The notes: generated by a model from the sequence alone, not told the origin. A stretch of DNA of 12,699 bases from Candidatus Vogelbacteria bacterium CG10_big_fil_rev_8_21_14_0_10_51_16 (GCA_002774795.1 PCYI01000003.1:10891-23589); one strand, 5' to 3'; shown: positions 1 through 6,231, counted from the first letter of the stretch. Numbers and translations: made by a program.

Positions 1-832
1 TTACGCCGTACCGCAACATAGCGATTCGCTCGACGCCGCAACCGAAAGCAAACCCACGGTATTCGCGCGGACTTATGCCCACATTCGCGAGCACCGATTG
101 TTGAACCATTCCCGCTCCTAAAATCTCTATCCACCCGGACTGCTTGCAGATGTTACAACCTTTTCTGACACACTTAAAACAAGAGACGTCGACCTCGAAA
201 CCAGGCTCAACGAACGGGAAGTACGATGGTCGCATACGAATGGTAGACTCCTTTTTAAACATAGCACTAAAAAACTTTTCCAAAACCGCTTTCAGGTGCG
301 CCACAGACACATCGCGGTCAACCATAAGGCCCTCAAGCTGGAAGAACTGGGCTTCGTGAGTGGCATCAGTGGCCTCGTATCGGTAAGTGCGCCCAGGCGC
401 GATTATCCTTATGGGTGGTTGATGTGACTCCATGTAGCGAATCTGCACCGGAGAGGTGTGTGTCCGCAGAAGCGCGGACATTTGCGGACTTGACGCGGAC
501 TGACATGGACTGTCATTACTTGTCTGAGTCTTTAGCCCCAAACCGGATGCGCTTACCGCGTCCAGTTGGGCGGACCTATCGCTCGAGGCGACAGGTTTTA
601 GCCAGAAAGTGTCCCATGCATCCCGAGCCGGATGGTCTTTTGGGATATTGAGGGCGTCAAAGTTATAGTACTCGGTCTCCACAATAGGCCCGTCGGCCAC
701 CGCAAAGCCCATCTCGGCAAAAACCTCTACCGCTTCACGGATGACTATTGCGAGAGGATGTGGGTGGCCAGACGCTACCCCTTTTCCAGCATCCCTGGAG
801 TCTAATAAAACTTGAGTGTTTGGTGCTCCCAT
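1..832 (-). CDS. pheS: phenylalanine--tRNA ligase alpha subunit (3' end cut by window)
   Basis: Catalytic alpha subunit of the cytosolic enzyme that charges tRNA-Phe; its partner PheT would lie beyond the left edge. The frame is open from ATG at 830-832 to the window edge (277 codons) without a stop. Class II motifs are visible: FDALNIPKDHPAR (58-70), LLRTHTSPVQ (121-130), PPIRIIAPGRTYR (139-151), a CxxC/CxxC knuckle followed by GWIEILGAGMV (219-243), and GFAFGCGVERIAMLRYG (260-276). The protein begins almost at the catalytic domain: the ~85-residue N-terminal tRNA-binding coiled coil of E. coli PheS is absent, and an in-frame TGA at 857-859 excludes a longer start. About 42 residues (79-120, Ser/Ala-rich) are inserted between DTFW and LLRTHTS, where E. 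coli has about five. A TATACT box lies 8 nt before the ATG. The identification is secure; the exact start is likely. Confidence 0.95.
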   Translation of the reverse strand, partial: MGAPNTQVLLDSRDAGKGVASGHPHPLAIVIREAVEVFAEMGFAVADGPIVETEYYNFDALNIPKDHPARDAWDTFWLKPVASSDRSAQLDAVSASGLGLKTQTSNDSPCQSASSPQMSALLRTHTSPVQIRYMESHQPPIRIIAPGRTYRYEATDATHEAQFFQLEGLMVDRDVSVAHLKAVLEKFFSAMFKKESTIRMRPSYFPFVEPGFEVDVSCFKCVRKGCNICKQSGWIEILGAGMVQQSVLANVGISPREYRGFAFGCGVERIAMLRYGV

Positions 833-840
833 GAATAGAC

Positions 841-846
841 AGTATA
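841..846 (-). promoter_or_regulatory. putative -10 box of pheS
   Basis: TATACT on the minus strand ends 8 nt before the pheS ATG. Transcription would begin about two nucleotides before the start codon. A TTTCTA hexamer 17 nt upstream is a poor -35 match. There is no Shine-Dalgarno sequence. This supports the short PheS start but is inferred from spacing only. Confidence 0.45.
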
Positions 847-859
847 GAGCATTTCTTCA

Positions 860-1040
860 TTATTAGAAATACTGGATTGAGTAACCGAATATTGCGGATA
901 GTTTTACCCTGTCAGATACAAAGGATTAAAGCAGGCGCCCATTCACGCTACTCGCCACAAGCCACTGACTAAGACTGGCCATTGCAAATTATAGGTAGAA
1001 GAGTAGGTTAAAAAAGTAGTTAGTAACTAAAAAAACGTCC
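860..1040. other. divergent intergenic region between pheS and the adhesin gene
   Basis: This 181-nt spacer must carry the promoters of both divergent units. The pheS -10 box lies just outside its left end. No clear promoter is visible for the plus-strand gene: TTGCAA at 984-989 has no good -10 partner. A small inverted repeat, AGTTAGTAACT, lies shortly before the plus-strand ATG. No RNA gene or ORF is seen here. Confidence 0.4.
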
Positions 1041-2255
1041 ATGAAAACAATCATTAACAGCATTGATAGAGTTTTGATAAGAGCGTTGGCGCTCGCATTT
1101 ATAGTTGGTTTTTTTAGCCCCGCGCCGCTACTGGCGGCGGGCCCATCTACGGTTAATCTTGGCTCGGCTGGCAATTTTGCGATTTTAGCAAAATCTGGCA
1201 TCTCCACCACCGGGGCCACTACCATTACCGGCGACATTGGAGTGAGCCCAATAGCCGCGACTGCCATTACCGGATTTGGATTGATACTGGACACATCTAA
1301 TACTTTCTCGACCTCAGCAATTGTAACAGGGAAGGTGTACGCGGCCGACTACGCAATTCCTACGCCGGCTACAATGACGACAGCGGTGAGCGACATGGAG
1401 ACAGCCTACACCGACGCGGCGGGGAGAACAAACCAGGATGCCACCGAATTGGGTGCCGGTAATATCGGTGGAATGACCCTGGCTCCCGGACTATACAAAT
1501 GGAGTACCGGCGTAACGATCCCGACAGATGTCACATTTTCAGGTGATGCTGATGATGTATGGATTTTGCAAATTGCGCAAAACCTCTCAATAAGTTCGGC
1601 CACTAATATTGTTTTGAGCGGGGGCGCGCAAGCTTCAAACATATTCTGGCAAGTAGGAGGCCAAGCGACACTTGGGACGAGCTCTGTATTCAATGGAAAT
1701 ATCTTGAGCCAAACGGCAATCATACTGAACACGGAAGCAACGATAAGTGGCAGAGCGCTCGCCCAGACGGCGGTTACCCTTGACGCCAACACGGTTTCTA
1801 TCGCCACTGCTTCCGTGTCGACCCCAACACCCGAACCGACACCAGAGCCTACGCCAGCTCCGGACCCTGTTCCAACACCCGAACCAACGCCAGAAGCAAC
1901 ACCAGAACCAGAACCTACCTCAACACCCGCATCAACCCCAACACCAGAGCCAACTGCGGATTCAGTAGCAACTTCCGCGCTAACTTCAACCCAGGATCCA
2001 GCACCAAGCCCAGAGCAGTCACCCGCCTCAACACCAGATTCCACTCCGCTCCCAATTCTCACCCTAGTACCTGCTCCAATAACAACGCCAACGCTCACGG
2101 AGATTCAGACCTCCGGCACCGCTCCCTTTCCGGGCTTGCCTGCCGCCGGAATTGGCCCCGACGATGAAACTACTTCATGGCCTGCCGCCATTGTGGCTAG
2201 CGTCTTGGCGGTTCTGGCTCTCCTCTTTATTTTGCGGAAAGAACAGTCTGCTTAA
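1041..2255 (+). CDS. DUF3494 ice-binding-like surface adhesin with Pro-rich stalk and LPxxG-like anchor
   Basis: Secreted 404-aa protein. Residues 1-33 form a signal peptide (basic start, hydrophobic 14-32, LAA end). Residues 36-255 match the DUF3494 ice-binding-like beta-solenoid: LGSAGNFAILAKSGIST near 40-56, TGDIGVSP at 63-70, the APGLYKWSTG segment near 148-157, DDVWILQI at 171-178, NIFWQVGG at 200-207 and FNGNILS at 217-223. Residues 260-355 are a low-complexity Pro/Thr/Glu stalk of PTPEP-type units. The tail has LPAAG (366-370), a hydrophobic helix (about 381-398) and RKEQSA, the layout of a sortase sorting signal. The sortase gene follows 28 nt downstream. The fold is known from ice-binding proteins, but many members probably act as adhesins, so ice binding is not assured. 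No Shine-Dalgarno sequence precedes the ATG. Confidence 0.85.
   Translation: MKTIINSIDRVLIRALALAFIVGFFSPAPLLAAGPSTVNLGSAGNFAILAKSGISTTGATTITGDIGVSPIAATAITGFGLILDTSNTFSTSAIVTGKVYAADYAIPTPATMTTAVSDMETAYTDAAGRTNQDATELGAGNIGGMTLAPGLYKWSTGVTIPTDVTFSGDADDVWILQIAQNLSISSATNIVLSGGAQASNIFWQVGGQATLGTSSVFNGNILSQTAIILNTEATISGRALAQTAVTLDANTVSIATASVSTPTPEPTPEPTPAPDPVPTPEPTPEATPEPEPTSTPASTPTPEPTADSVATSALTSTQDPAPSPEQSPASTPDSTPLPILTLVPAPITTPTLTEIQTSGTAPFPGLPAAGIGPDDETTSWPAAIVASVLAVLALLFILRKEQSA
1819..2091 (+). repeat. in-gene low-complexity repeat encoding the Pro/Thr/Glu stalk
   Basis: Degenerate repeats of an 'acaccagagccaacg'-like unit encode PTPEP, PEPTP and STPxS runs in the adhesin. Such tracts commonly vary in length by slippage and place the head domain away from the cell wall. 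The opposite strand is open over this stretch only because the composition lacks stops. Confidence 0.7.
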
Positions 2256-2283
2256 GTACGCTTGAGGTCTTAGCTAAGGATGC

Positions 2284-2958
2284 GTGGGTGAATGCCGGAC
2301 GAAAACATGTCTGGCCTTCGTGTTTTTAATTTTTGCAGTAAAACTTATGAGGCCAGAACGCTCACCCCAGTCTCTACCACCAGTGATTGTCCTTTTTGGA
2401 TTAGTATTTTTGCCGTTCCTATTTTTCCACCATAGATCAGAGGGCTCGATACGAGTAGGCACAGGGTCCGAACAAAAAGGTGATGCCGTTCTTCTAGAGC
2501 AAAAACGGGCATCTTTAGGTTTGCCGGTTCGTCTTAGAATCCCCAGCATCGGCGTTGATACTCCCTTTGAGTACGTTGGCCTCACTAAAAGTGGCGCGAT
2601 TGGTGTACCAAAAGAACGTTCCAATGTGGCTTGGTTTACTCATGGACCCCACCCCGGGGAAAGCGGAACTGCTATTGTTGTCGGACACTATGGATGGGGA
2701 AATAAAAAGAGTTCCGTATTTGACAATCTACACAAGCTAGGCAAGGGAGACAAACTGTACATTGAAGACGAAGAGGGAGAAACGACCACCTTTGTGGTAC
2801 GCGAAAGTCGCAAGTATGATAAGCACGAAGATCCTCCGGAACTGTTTGGCTTAGCAGACGGAAGGTCTTACCTCAATCTTATAACTTGCGATGGAGAGTG
2901 GGACGCTACGTCCAAAACTTATTCACAAAGACTGGTCGTGTTCACAGAAAAAGAGTAA
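2284..2958 (+). CDS. sortase (class E/F-like transpeptidase), membrane-anchored
   Basis: Cysteine transpeptidase that would cut a sorting signal and attach the protein to the cell envelope on the outer face of the membrane. Numbered from GTG 2284 (224 aa), the catalytic triad is clear: His135 in VVGHYGWG, Cys202 in LITCDGEW and Arg216 in SQRLVVF. The sortase strand VRLRIPSIGVDTP lies at 82-94. The N-terminus has a strong hydrophobic anchor (about 31-48). Start choice is open. GTG 2284 has an AAGGA a few nucleotides upstream and adds a second weak hydrophobic run. ATG 2347 gives 203 aa with one clean signal anchor but no ribosome binding site. The gene follows its likely substrate with a 28-nt gap, so the two are probably one transcript. 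Confidence 0.88.
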   Translation: MGECRTKTCLAFVFLIFAVKLMRPERSPQSLPPVIVLFGLVFLPFLFFHHRSEGSIRVGTGSEQKGDAVLLEQKRASLGLPVRLRIPSIGVDTPFEYVGLTKSGAIGVPKERSNVAWFTHGPHPGESGTAIVVGHYGWGNKKSSVFDNLHKLGKGDKLYIEDEEGETTTFVVRESRKYDKHEDPPELFGLADGRSYLNLITCDGEWDATSKTYSQRLVVFTEKE

Positions 2959-2961
2959 GAG

Positions 2962-3031
2962 ACTTTGAATTACGAAACTCGCGCTTTTCCCCTCCCCCAT
3001 CTTATGGGAGGGAGAGTTTCGTAATTCAAAG
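2962..3031. repeat. large inverted repeat (18-bp perfect arms), possible bidirectional terminator or MITE
   Basis: Arm 2963-2980 (CTTTGAATTACGAAACTC) pairs perfectly with 3014-3031. The 33-nt loop holds a second CTCCC/GGGAG-type stem. It lies between the convergent sortase gene and tRNA-Thr, so it may end transcription from both sides, although neither side has a good T run. Its left arm begins 3 nt after the sortase stop codon and shares 15 of 17 bases with a motif directly behind the tsf stop, which marks it as a repeat-family member. Confidence 0.8.
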
Positions 3032-3075
3032 CAAGAGAAGGAGGTGAGATGTTGCCCGCTTATTATCTACAAAAC

Positions 3076-3151
3076 TGGAGCCAATGGTCGGGATCGAACC
3101 GACGACCTGCTCATTACAAGTGAGCTGCTCTACCAACTGAGCTACATTGGC
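3076..3151 (-). tRNA. tRNA-Thr (anticodon TGT), CCA encoded
   Basis: The minus strand folds into a full 76-nt cloverleaf: acceptor GCCAATG/CATTGGC, D stem GCTC/GAGC, anticodon stem GCTCA/TGAGC with loop CTTGTAA, variable AGGTC, T stem GTCGG/CCGAC with loop TTCGATC, discriminator T and encoded CCA. The anticodon is at 3116-3118 and reads ACN threonine codons, chiefly ACA. The gene starts 3 nt after the stop codon of the HTH protein gene and is probably cut from a shared transcript. Confidence 0.97.
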
Positions 3152-3154
3152 TTT

Positions 3155-3757
3155 TTATTTTCTGTATTCCTGAATCCACTCTAAAATCTGACCTAAAAGC
3201 TTTTTATCACAATAATTTACAGCAAGCGTACCATGTCGAGATTTCGTTTTATAGGAACCTGTTCTCCCTGTGTGCATGTGTGGCTTATAAAAACGGACAA
3301 GGGGTATGCCCGTCCTTTTGCTCCAAAAATCTTGTAAGAAGTGTAAATTATGATCTGGATAGTAATGAACGATGGCGGTAATCCTTTTTTCGTCGACACC
3401 ACAGATTTCACGCAAAAAGCGCAGGAACAGTCTAATCATGTCGGGGTCACTATTTGCAAAGCGAACAGAGCCGTGGCCCTTAGCTCCCTCTCCCCAATAT
3501 AACATAACTCCTGCCACTTTCAGCTTAAACTCCGCACGAGTTAATTTCTTCTTAAGCACAAATGCTTGCTTGTGAAAACGCGAGTGGTAGCTCTGATATA
3601 CTCCTTCACTGATTGTTCTCCGTTTAATGCCGCCCCGTATCAAATAAGACTGAACTGTTGTTGCCGAAATATCCAGCCTAGCAGCAATTTGGGCCATCGA
3701 CAAATGTTCTTGAACATATAGTCTAACAATCTTTCTGACCTTTTCTTCCTGCAGCAT
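3155..3757 (-). CDS. HTH protein with LAGLIDADG-like C-terminal domain (hypothetical)
   Basis: A 200-aa protein not recognised by name. Residues about 8-47 form a resolvase or sigma-region-4-like helix-turn-helix (MAQIAARLDISATTVQSYL). The C-terminal part has KVAGVMLYWGEGAK, whose A-G...EG pattern resembles a LAGLIDADG helix, followed by VRFANSDPDMIRLFLRFLR and a His/Lys/Arg-rich stretch (HMHTGRTGSYKTKSRHG). It may bind DNA as a regulator or be a relative of homing endonucleases; one LAGLIDADG-like motif would need dimerisation. The start is ATG at 3755-3757, supported by an extended -10 box 6 nt upstream. It ends 3 nt before tRNA-Thr on the same strand, with which it is probably co-transcribed. 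Function is inferred from motifs only. Confidence 0.75.
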   Translation of the reverse strand: MLQEEKVRKIVRLYVQEHLSMAQIAARLDISATTVQSYLIRGGIKRRTISEGVYQSYHSRFHKQAFVLKKKLTRAEFKLKVAGVMLYWGEGAKGHGSVRFANSDPDMIRLFLRFLREICGVDEKRITAIVHYYPDHNLHFLQDFWSKRTGIPLVRFYKPHMHTGRTGSYKTKSRHGTLAVNYCDKKLLGQILEWIQEYRK

Positions 3758-3763
3758 TGGGCA

Positions 3764-3772
3764 ATTATAACA
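3764..3772 (-). promoter_or_regulatory. extended -10 promoter giving a leaderless mRNA for the HTH gene and tRNA-Thr
   Basis: TGTTATAAT on the minus strand is a perfect extended -10 box (TGnTATAAT). It ends 6 nt before the ATG, so the expected start point is the A of the start codon itself. No good -35 hexamer is seen, as is usual for extended -10 promoters. It would also drive the tRNA gene downstream. Confidence 0.65.
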
Positions 3773-3810
3773 TACTAACGCTTGTTTAACTCCTAGTCTG
3801 CCAACAAATT

Positions 3811-4221
3811 CTACTCCAACTTACGGTATTTTTGCCAATGAAGCGAGGGGGTGCGGGCGCGACCGACCACCACCCCTTTTCCTTTGATGGCGTCGGCCAG
3901 ATGATTGAAGCGGTTCGCAATGCGAGAGATGAGGGTGTGCAGAAAGCGAAGAAGTACTTCGTAGAAATGCAGAAGAAGTGGATAGGTGACAAGATGAATG
4001 CGCTCTAGAGCCAAACCAGCGTAAAGAGTCAAGTGAGTCATAAGAGGTGCCACGACCGCGCCGAAAGTAACATTAGGCAAATGGTCAACAAGACCTCTAC
4101 GAAGCCTGATGAGCTGAACTATAAAAAGAAGGAGTACGCCGATAATGGCCAAGATAAAGATTGTGATGAAGAAATACATAGAAGTTGCGCGCAAAGGCCA
4201 TTCAATCTTTAACTTCCTCAC
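3811..4221 (-). CDS. small membrane protein, function unknown
   Basis: A 136-aa protein with a short basic N-terminus and one strong transmembrane helix (about 15-38, FFITIFILAIIGVLLLFIV), then a mostly helical, basic cytoplasmic or periplasmic part ending in ARTPSLHWQKYRKLE. No catalytic motif is visible. The start is GTG at 4221, with AGGA just upstream; ATG at 4179 would give a form that begins at the helix. It lies 116 nt downstream of tsf on the same strand and 53 nt upstream of the HTH gene. Similar short single-helix proteins are common in Parcubacteria genomes, but I cannot name a family. Confidence 0.65.
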   Translation of the reverse strand: MRKLKIEWPLRATSMYFFITIFILAIIGVLLLFIVQLIRLRRGLVDHLPNVTFGAVVAPLMTHLTLYAGLALERIHLVTYPLLLHFYEVLLRFLHTLISRIANRFNHLADAIKGKGVVVGRARTPSLHWQKYRKLE

Positions 4222-4294
4222 TTTATCCTACTTATTTATCGCCAGAGAACTTCAAAAAACGGCAGACGAATACACTCATACTACCCCCTCCCAA

Positions 4295-4337
4295 CCTCCC
4301 CCTGGCCAGGGGGAGGAGCCGTTTCGCAACTCAAAGT
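4295..4337. repeat. palindromic repeat directly behind the tsf stop codon
   Basis: 4295-4316 is a perfect 11+11 palindrome (CCTCCCCCTGG and its complement). It is joined to GTTTCGCAACTCAAAGT at 4321-4337, which touches the tsf TAA. Read in the tsf direction, ACTTTGAGTTGCGAAAC matches the motif behind the sortase stop (2962-2978) at 15 of 17 bases. It may act as a hairpin terminator or a 3'-end-protecting structure; there is no clear T run. Confidence 0.75.
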
Positions 4338-4928
4338 TTATTGAAGGACTGCAAAACGGACAAATCGGCGGATTTGCACCTTTTCCCCAAATTTCTGGGT
4401 GGCTTGTTCTAGTAACTCGCTCACGGTCATATCGCTGTTTTTTACAAAGGGCTGGGCAAGGAGAGTGCGCTCGCCCAGATAGGTGGAGAGCTTGCCCTCG
4501 AGCACCTTCGCCTTGACATCGGCCGGTTTTTGCATGGCCTCCACCTCTTCTCGAAAAAGAGCCTCGGCGACTGCGCGCTCCTCGGCAGAAATATCAGCTT
4601 CATCTATATATTTGGGATTCATGGCGGCCACGTGCATAGCAACATCATAGGCGAGAGCCTTAAAATCATCATGCTTGGCCACAAAGTCAGTCTCCGCGTT
4701 TAATTCTACCATTGTCCCCACCGCGCCCCCGGCGTGGATGTAGCAATGCACCATACCCGCCCCGAGAGTACGCTCGGACTTTTTAGCGGCAATCTCGGCC
4801 CCCTTTTTCTTTAAAAGCTCAAGGGCTTTGCCCTCGTCGCCGTCCGCCGATTCAAGTGCCTGCTTACACTGCATCACGGAAATGCCAGTCTTGTCGCGCA
4901 GGGCCTTAATTTGGTCGGTGGTAATCAT
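4338..4928 (-). CDS. tsf: elongation factor Ts, short form
   Basis: EF-Ts exchanges GDP for GTP on EF-Tu in the cytoplasm. The 196-aa protein starts with a UBA-like N-terminal domain (residues 1-45, KALRDKTGISVMQCKQALE), followed by the core with AETDFVAKHDDF (78-89), which contacts the EF-Tu nucleotide site, and a C-terminal segment with VSELLEQATQKFGEKVQIRRFVRF. It matches the short 196-aa type known from Thermus rather than the 283-aa E. coli type, so one half of the doubled core is missing. It lies downstream of rpsB, the usual rpsB-tsf order, but the gap of 281 nt is filled with repeats. No Shine-Dalgarno sequence is present (CCACTACCCCCC before ATG). Confidence 0.96.
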   Translation of the reverse strand: MITTDQIKALRDKTGISVMQCKQALESADGDEGKALELLKKKGAEIAAKKSERTLGAGMVHCYIHAGGAVGTMVELNAETDFVAKHDDFKALAYDVAMHVAAMNPKYIDEADISAEERAVAEALFREEVEAMQKPADVKAKVLEGKLSTYLGERTLLAQPFVKNSDMTVSELLEQATQKFGEKVQIRRFVRFAVLQ

Positions 4929-4943
4929 GGGGGGTAGTGGTGT

Positions 4944-4985
4944 TAGATGTCAGATGTCAGATGAATGATTTCAGATGTCAGATGC
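4944..4985. repeat. heptamer tandem repeat, unit CAGATGT
   Basis: Six consecutive 7-nt units (tagatgt, cagatgt, cagatga, atgattt, cagatgt, cagatgc) in unbroken register just upstream of the tsf start codon. Four of the six differ from the consensus by at most one base. It lies inside the rpsB-tsf intergenic gap. Confidence 0.85.
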
Positions 4986-5034
4986 AAATTGGAATTTGTA
5001 AACTGAAATTAGTAACCCCTCACACCTATCGCAT

Positions 5035-5162
5035 CTCTAGAGTGTTGTCCTGGTGTATGGCGGCCTGCCTACCGCAGGCCGTGATCCAGGTTCCATTCGG
5101 GCCTGGATCCCGGCCAGAGTTTACCTCGTACTGGATACGGGGCCGAGATGACATACCTAGAG
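5035..5162. repeat. palindromic MITE-like element between rpsB and tsf
   Basis: Bounded by CTCTAG (5035-5040) and CTAGAG (5157-5162), with GTTGTC/GATGAC-like inner ends. It holds two strong hairpins: CGGCCTGC 5061-5068 with GCAGGCCG 5074-5081, and GATCCAGG 5083-5090 with CCTGGATC 5102-5109. It has no ORF of its own. It shares CCTGGATCCCG (5102-5112) and similar ends with the element at 6082-6199. Confidence 0.7.
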
Positions 5163-5209
5163 TGTGAGCGGCTACGAAAATTACTCTTGACTTTTCCATT
5201 TTCAATTTC

Positions 5210-6016
5210 TTATATGCCAAACTCGGCTCCGCTCGGCTCCTCAGCCGATGGCTCCCCCGCGAGCGTGGCCACTCCCTCCGGAGTAATGATGCCGGCCGAA
5301 CCTTTAGGAGTAGCCTCTAAGCCAGATTTATATGCATCTGCTATAGCACTCAATACATAGGTGATGGTTTTCCGAGAGGTGTCGTTAGCTAAGATAGGAT
5401 AGTCTATTAAACTTACGTCGCAATCGGTGCCAGCTAGGGCCACCACCGGTATCTTTAAAGCTCGAGCTTCGGCCACGGCTGTGTGTTCCTCCCGCGGGTC
5501 TACCACAAAGAGAGCCCCCGGCACTTGCTTCATGGCGAGAAGGCCCCCAAAAAAACGCTCCAGGTGAGCAATCTCGCGGTCAATAACAACCCGCTCCTTT
5601 TTAGTATACTTCCCGAGCTCTCCCGCTTCTCGCTTTTGGGTAAGGTCAACAAGACGGCCTACGCGTTTTTTGAGCTCTGACCAGTTGGTGATCGTCCCCC
5701 CAAGCCAACGCTCTTTGGCATGTGGTTGCTCGAGACGTTCGGCCACAGAATAGACTGCATCACGCGCCTCGAGCTTGTTGCCGGAAAAAAGTATCTGTTC
5801 GCGTTTTTCGGCCACCGAACGCACAAAGGCGCACGCCTTTATGAGAAGGTCAGCGGACTTTTCAAGGTCTATAATCTCGACGCGATTCTTGACCGCGTAG
5901 ATAAAGGGGCCGGTGGTCGGGTGTCGACGGGAACGAGAAAAACCGTACTGAGCTCCAGTCTCTGAGAGCTCTTGAACTATAATTTTATTATCTTTTTCTA
6001 GGGTAGTAGCGTCCAT
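5210..6016 (-). CDS. rpsB: 30S ribosomal protein uS2
   Basis: Structural protein of the small ribosomal subunit, at the head-body junction. The 268-aa product shows uS2 blocks: GFSRSRRHPTTGPFIYAVKN (25-44), VEIIDLEKSADLL (46-58), ERWLGGTITNW (102-112), GALFVVDPREEHTAVAEA (167-184), IPVVALAGTDCD (189-200) and IDYPILANDTSRKTI (204-218). It is longer than E. coli S2 (241 aa) owing to a Gly/Ala/Glu-rich C-terminal tail after about residue 230. I chose ATG 6014-6016 because the protein then begins MDATTLEKDN; a start at 6064 would add 16 unrelated residues. It is followed by tsf, though 281 nt away, and palindromic repeats lie on both sides of the gene. Confidence 0.95.
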   Translation of the reverse strand: MDATTLEKDNKIIVQELSETGAQYGFSRSRRHPTTGPFIYAVKNRVEIIDLEKSADLLIKACAFVRSVAEKREQILFSGNKLEARDAVYSVAERLEQPHAKERWLGGTITNWSELKKRVGRLVDLTQKREAGELGKYTKKERVVIDREIAHLERFFGGLLAMKQVPGALFVVDPREEHTAVAEARALKIPVVALAGTDCDVSLIDYPILANDTSRKTITYVLSAIADAYKSGLEATPKGSAGIITPEGVATLAGEPSAEEPSGAEFGI

Positions 6017-6024
6017 GTGTTGAA

Positions 6025-6058
6025 TTAATATGGTAGCAAGAAACGAGAGAGTTGGCAA
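6025..6058 (-). promoter_or_regulatory. putative rpsB promoter region
   Basis: Two readings are possible on the minus strand. TTGCCA (6053-6058), a 17-nt spacer and TACCAT (6030-6035) would give a leader of roughly 7-9 nt. Alternatively TATTAA (6025-6030) ends 8 nt before the ATG, like the -10 boxes of other genes here. No Shine-Dalgarno sequence is present. Confidence 0.35.
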
Positions 6059-6081
6059 ACTCAAAAAAGTAACTACTCACT

Positions 6082-6199
6082 CTCTCTTGTGTGTCATTCC
6101 TGTGGAGGGCGGATTTCCCCATACGGGGGATCCCTCGTATGGGGAAAGGCCAGGATTGAACCTGGATCCCGTTGTGCAACGGGATGACACTCGAGAGAG
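6082..6199. repeat. palindromic MITE-like element upstream of rpsB
   Basis: The ends CTCTCTTGTGTGTCAT (6082-6097) and ATGACACTCGAGAGAG (6184-6199) are inverted with 14 of 16 matches. Inside are hairpins CCCCATACG 6117-6125 with CGTATGGGG 6136-6144, and ATCCCGTTG 6166-6174 with CAACGGGAT 6177-6185. It carries no ORF. Its ends and CCTGGATCCCG (6161-6171) relate it to the element on the other side of rpsB (5035-5162). Confidence 0.75.
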
Positions 6200-6231
6200 G
6201 CGAGAGGCGTGGGCAATTACTAAAGCGGGGT

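Noticed and set aside
144..651. Plus-strand frames of 71 and 78 codons near the left edge
   Set aside because: They lie antisense to pheS, whose minus-strand frame is continuous and conserved.
1406..2098. 230-codon open frame antisense to the adhesin gene
   Set aside because: It mirrors the Pro/Thr/Glu repeat and gives a Val/Gly/Ser-rich product without domains; the opposite strand has a clear signal peptide, DUF3494 domain and anchor.
3031..3051. Fragment of a 16S rRNA 3' end on the minus strand (CACCTCCTT)
   Set aside because: Only the short anti-Shine-Dalgarno-like core matches; no rRNA helix sequence lies beside it.
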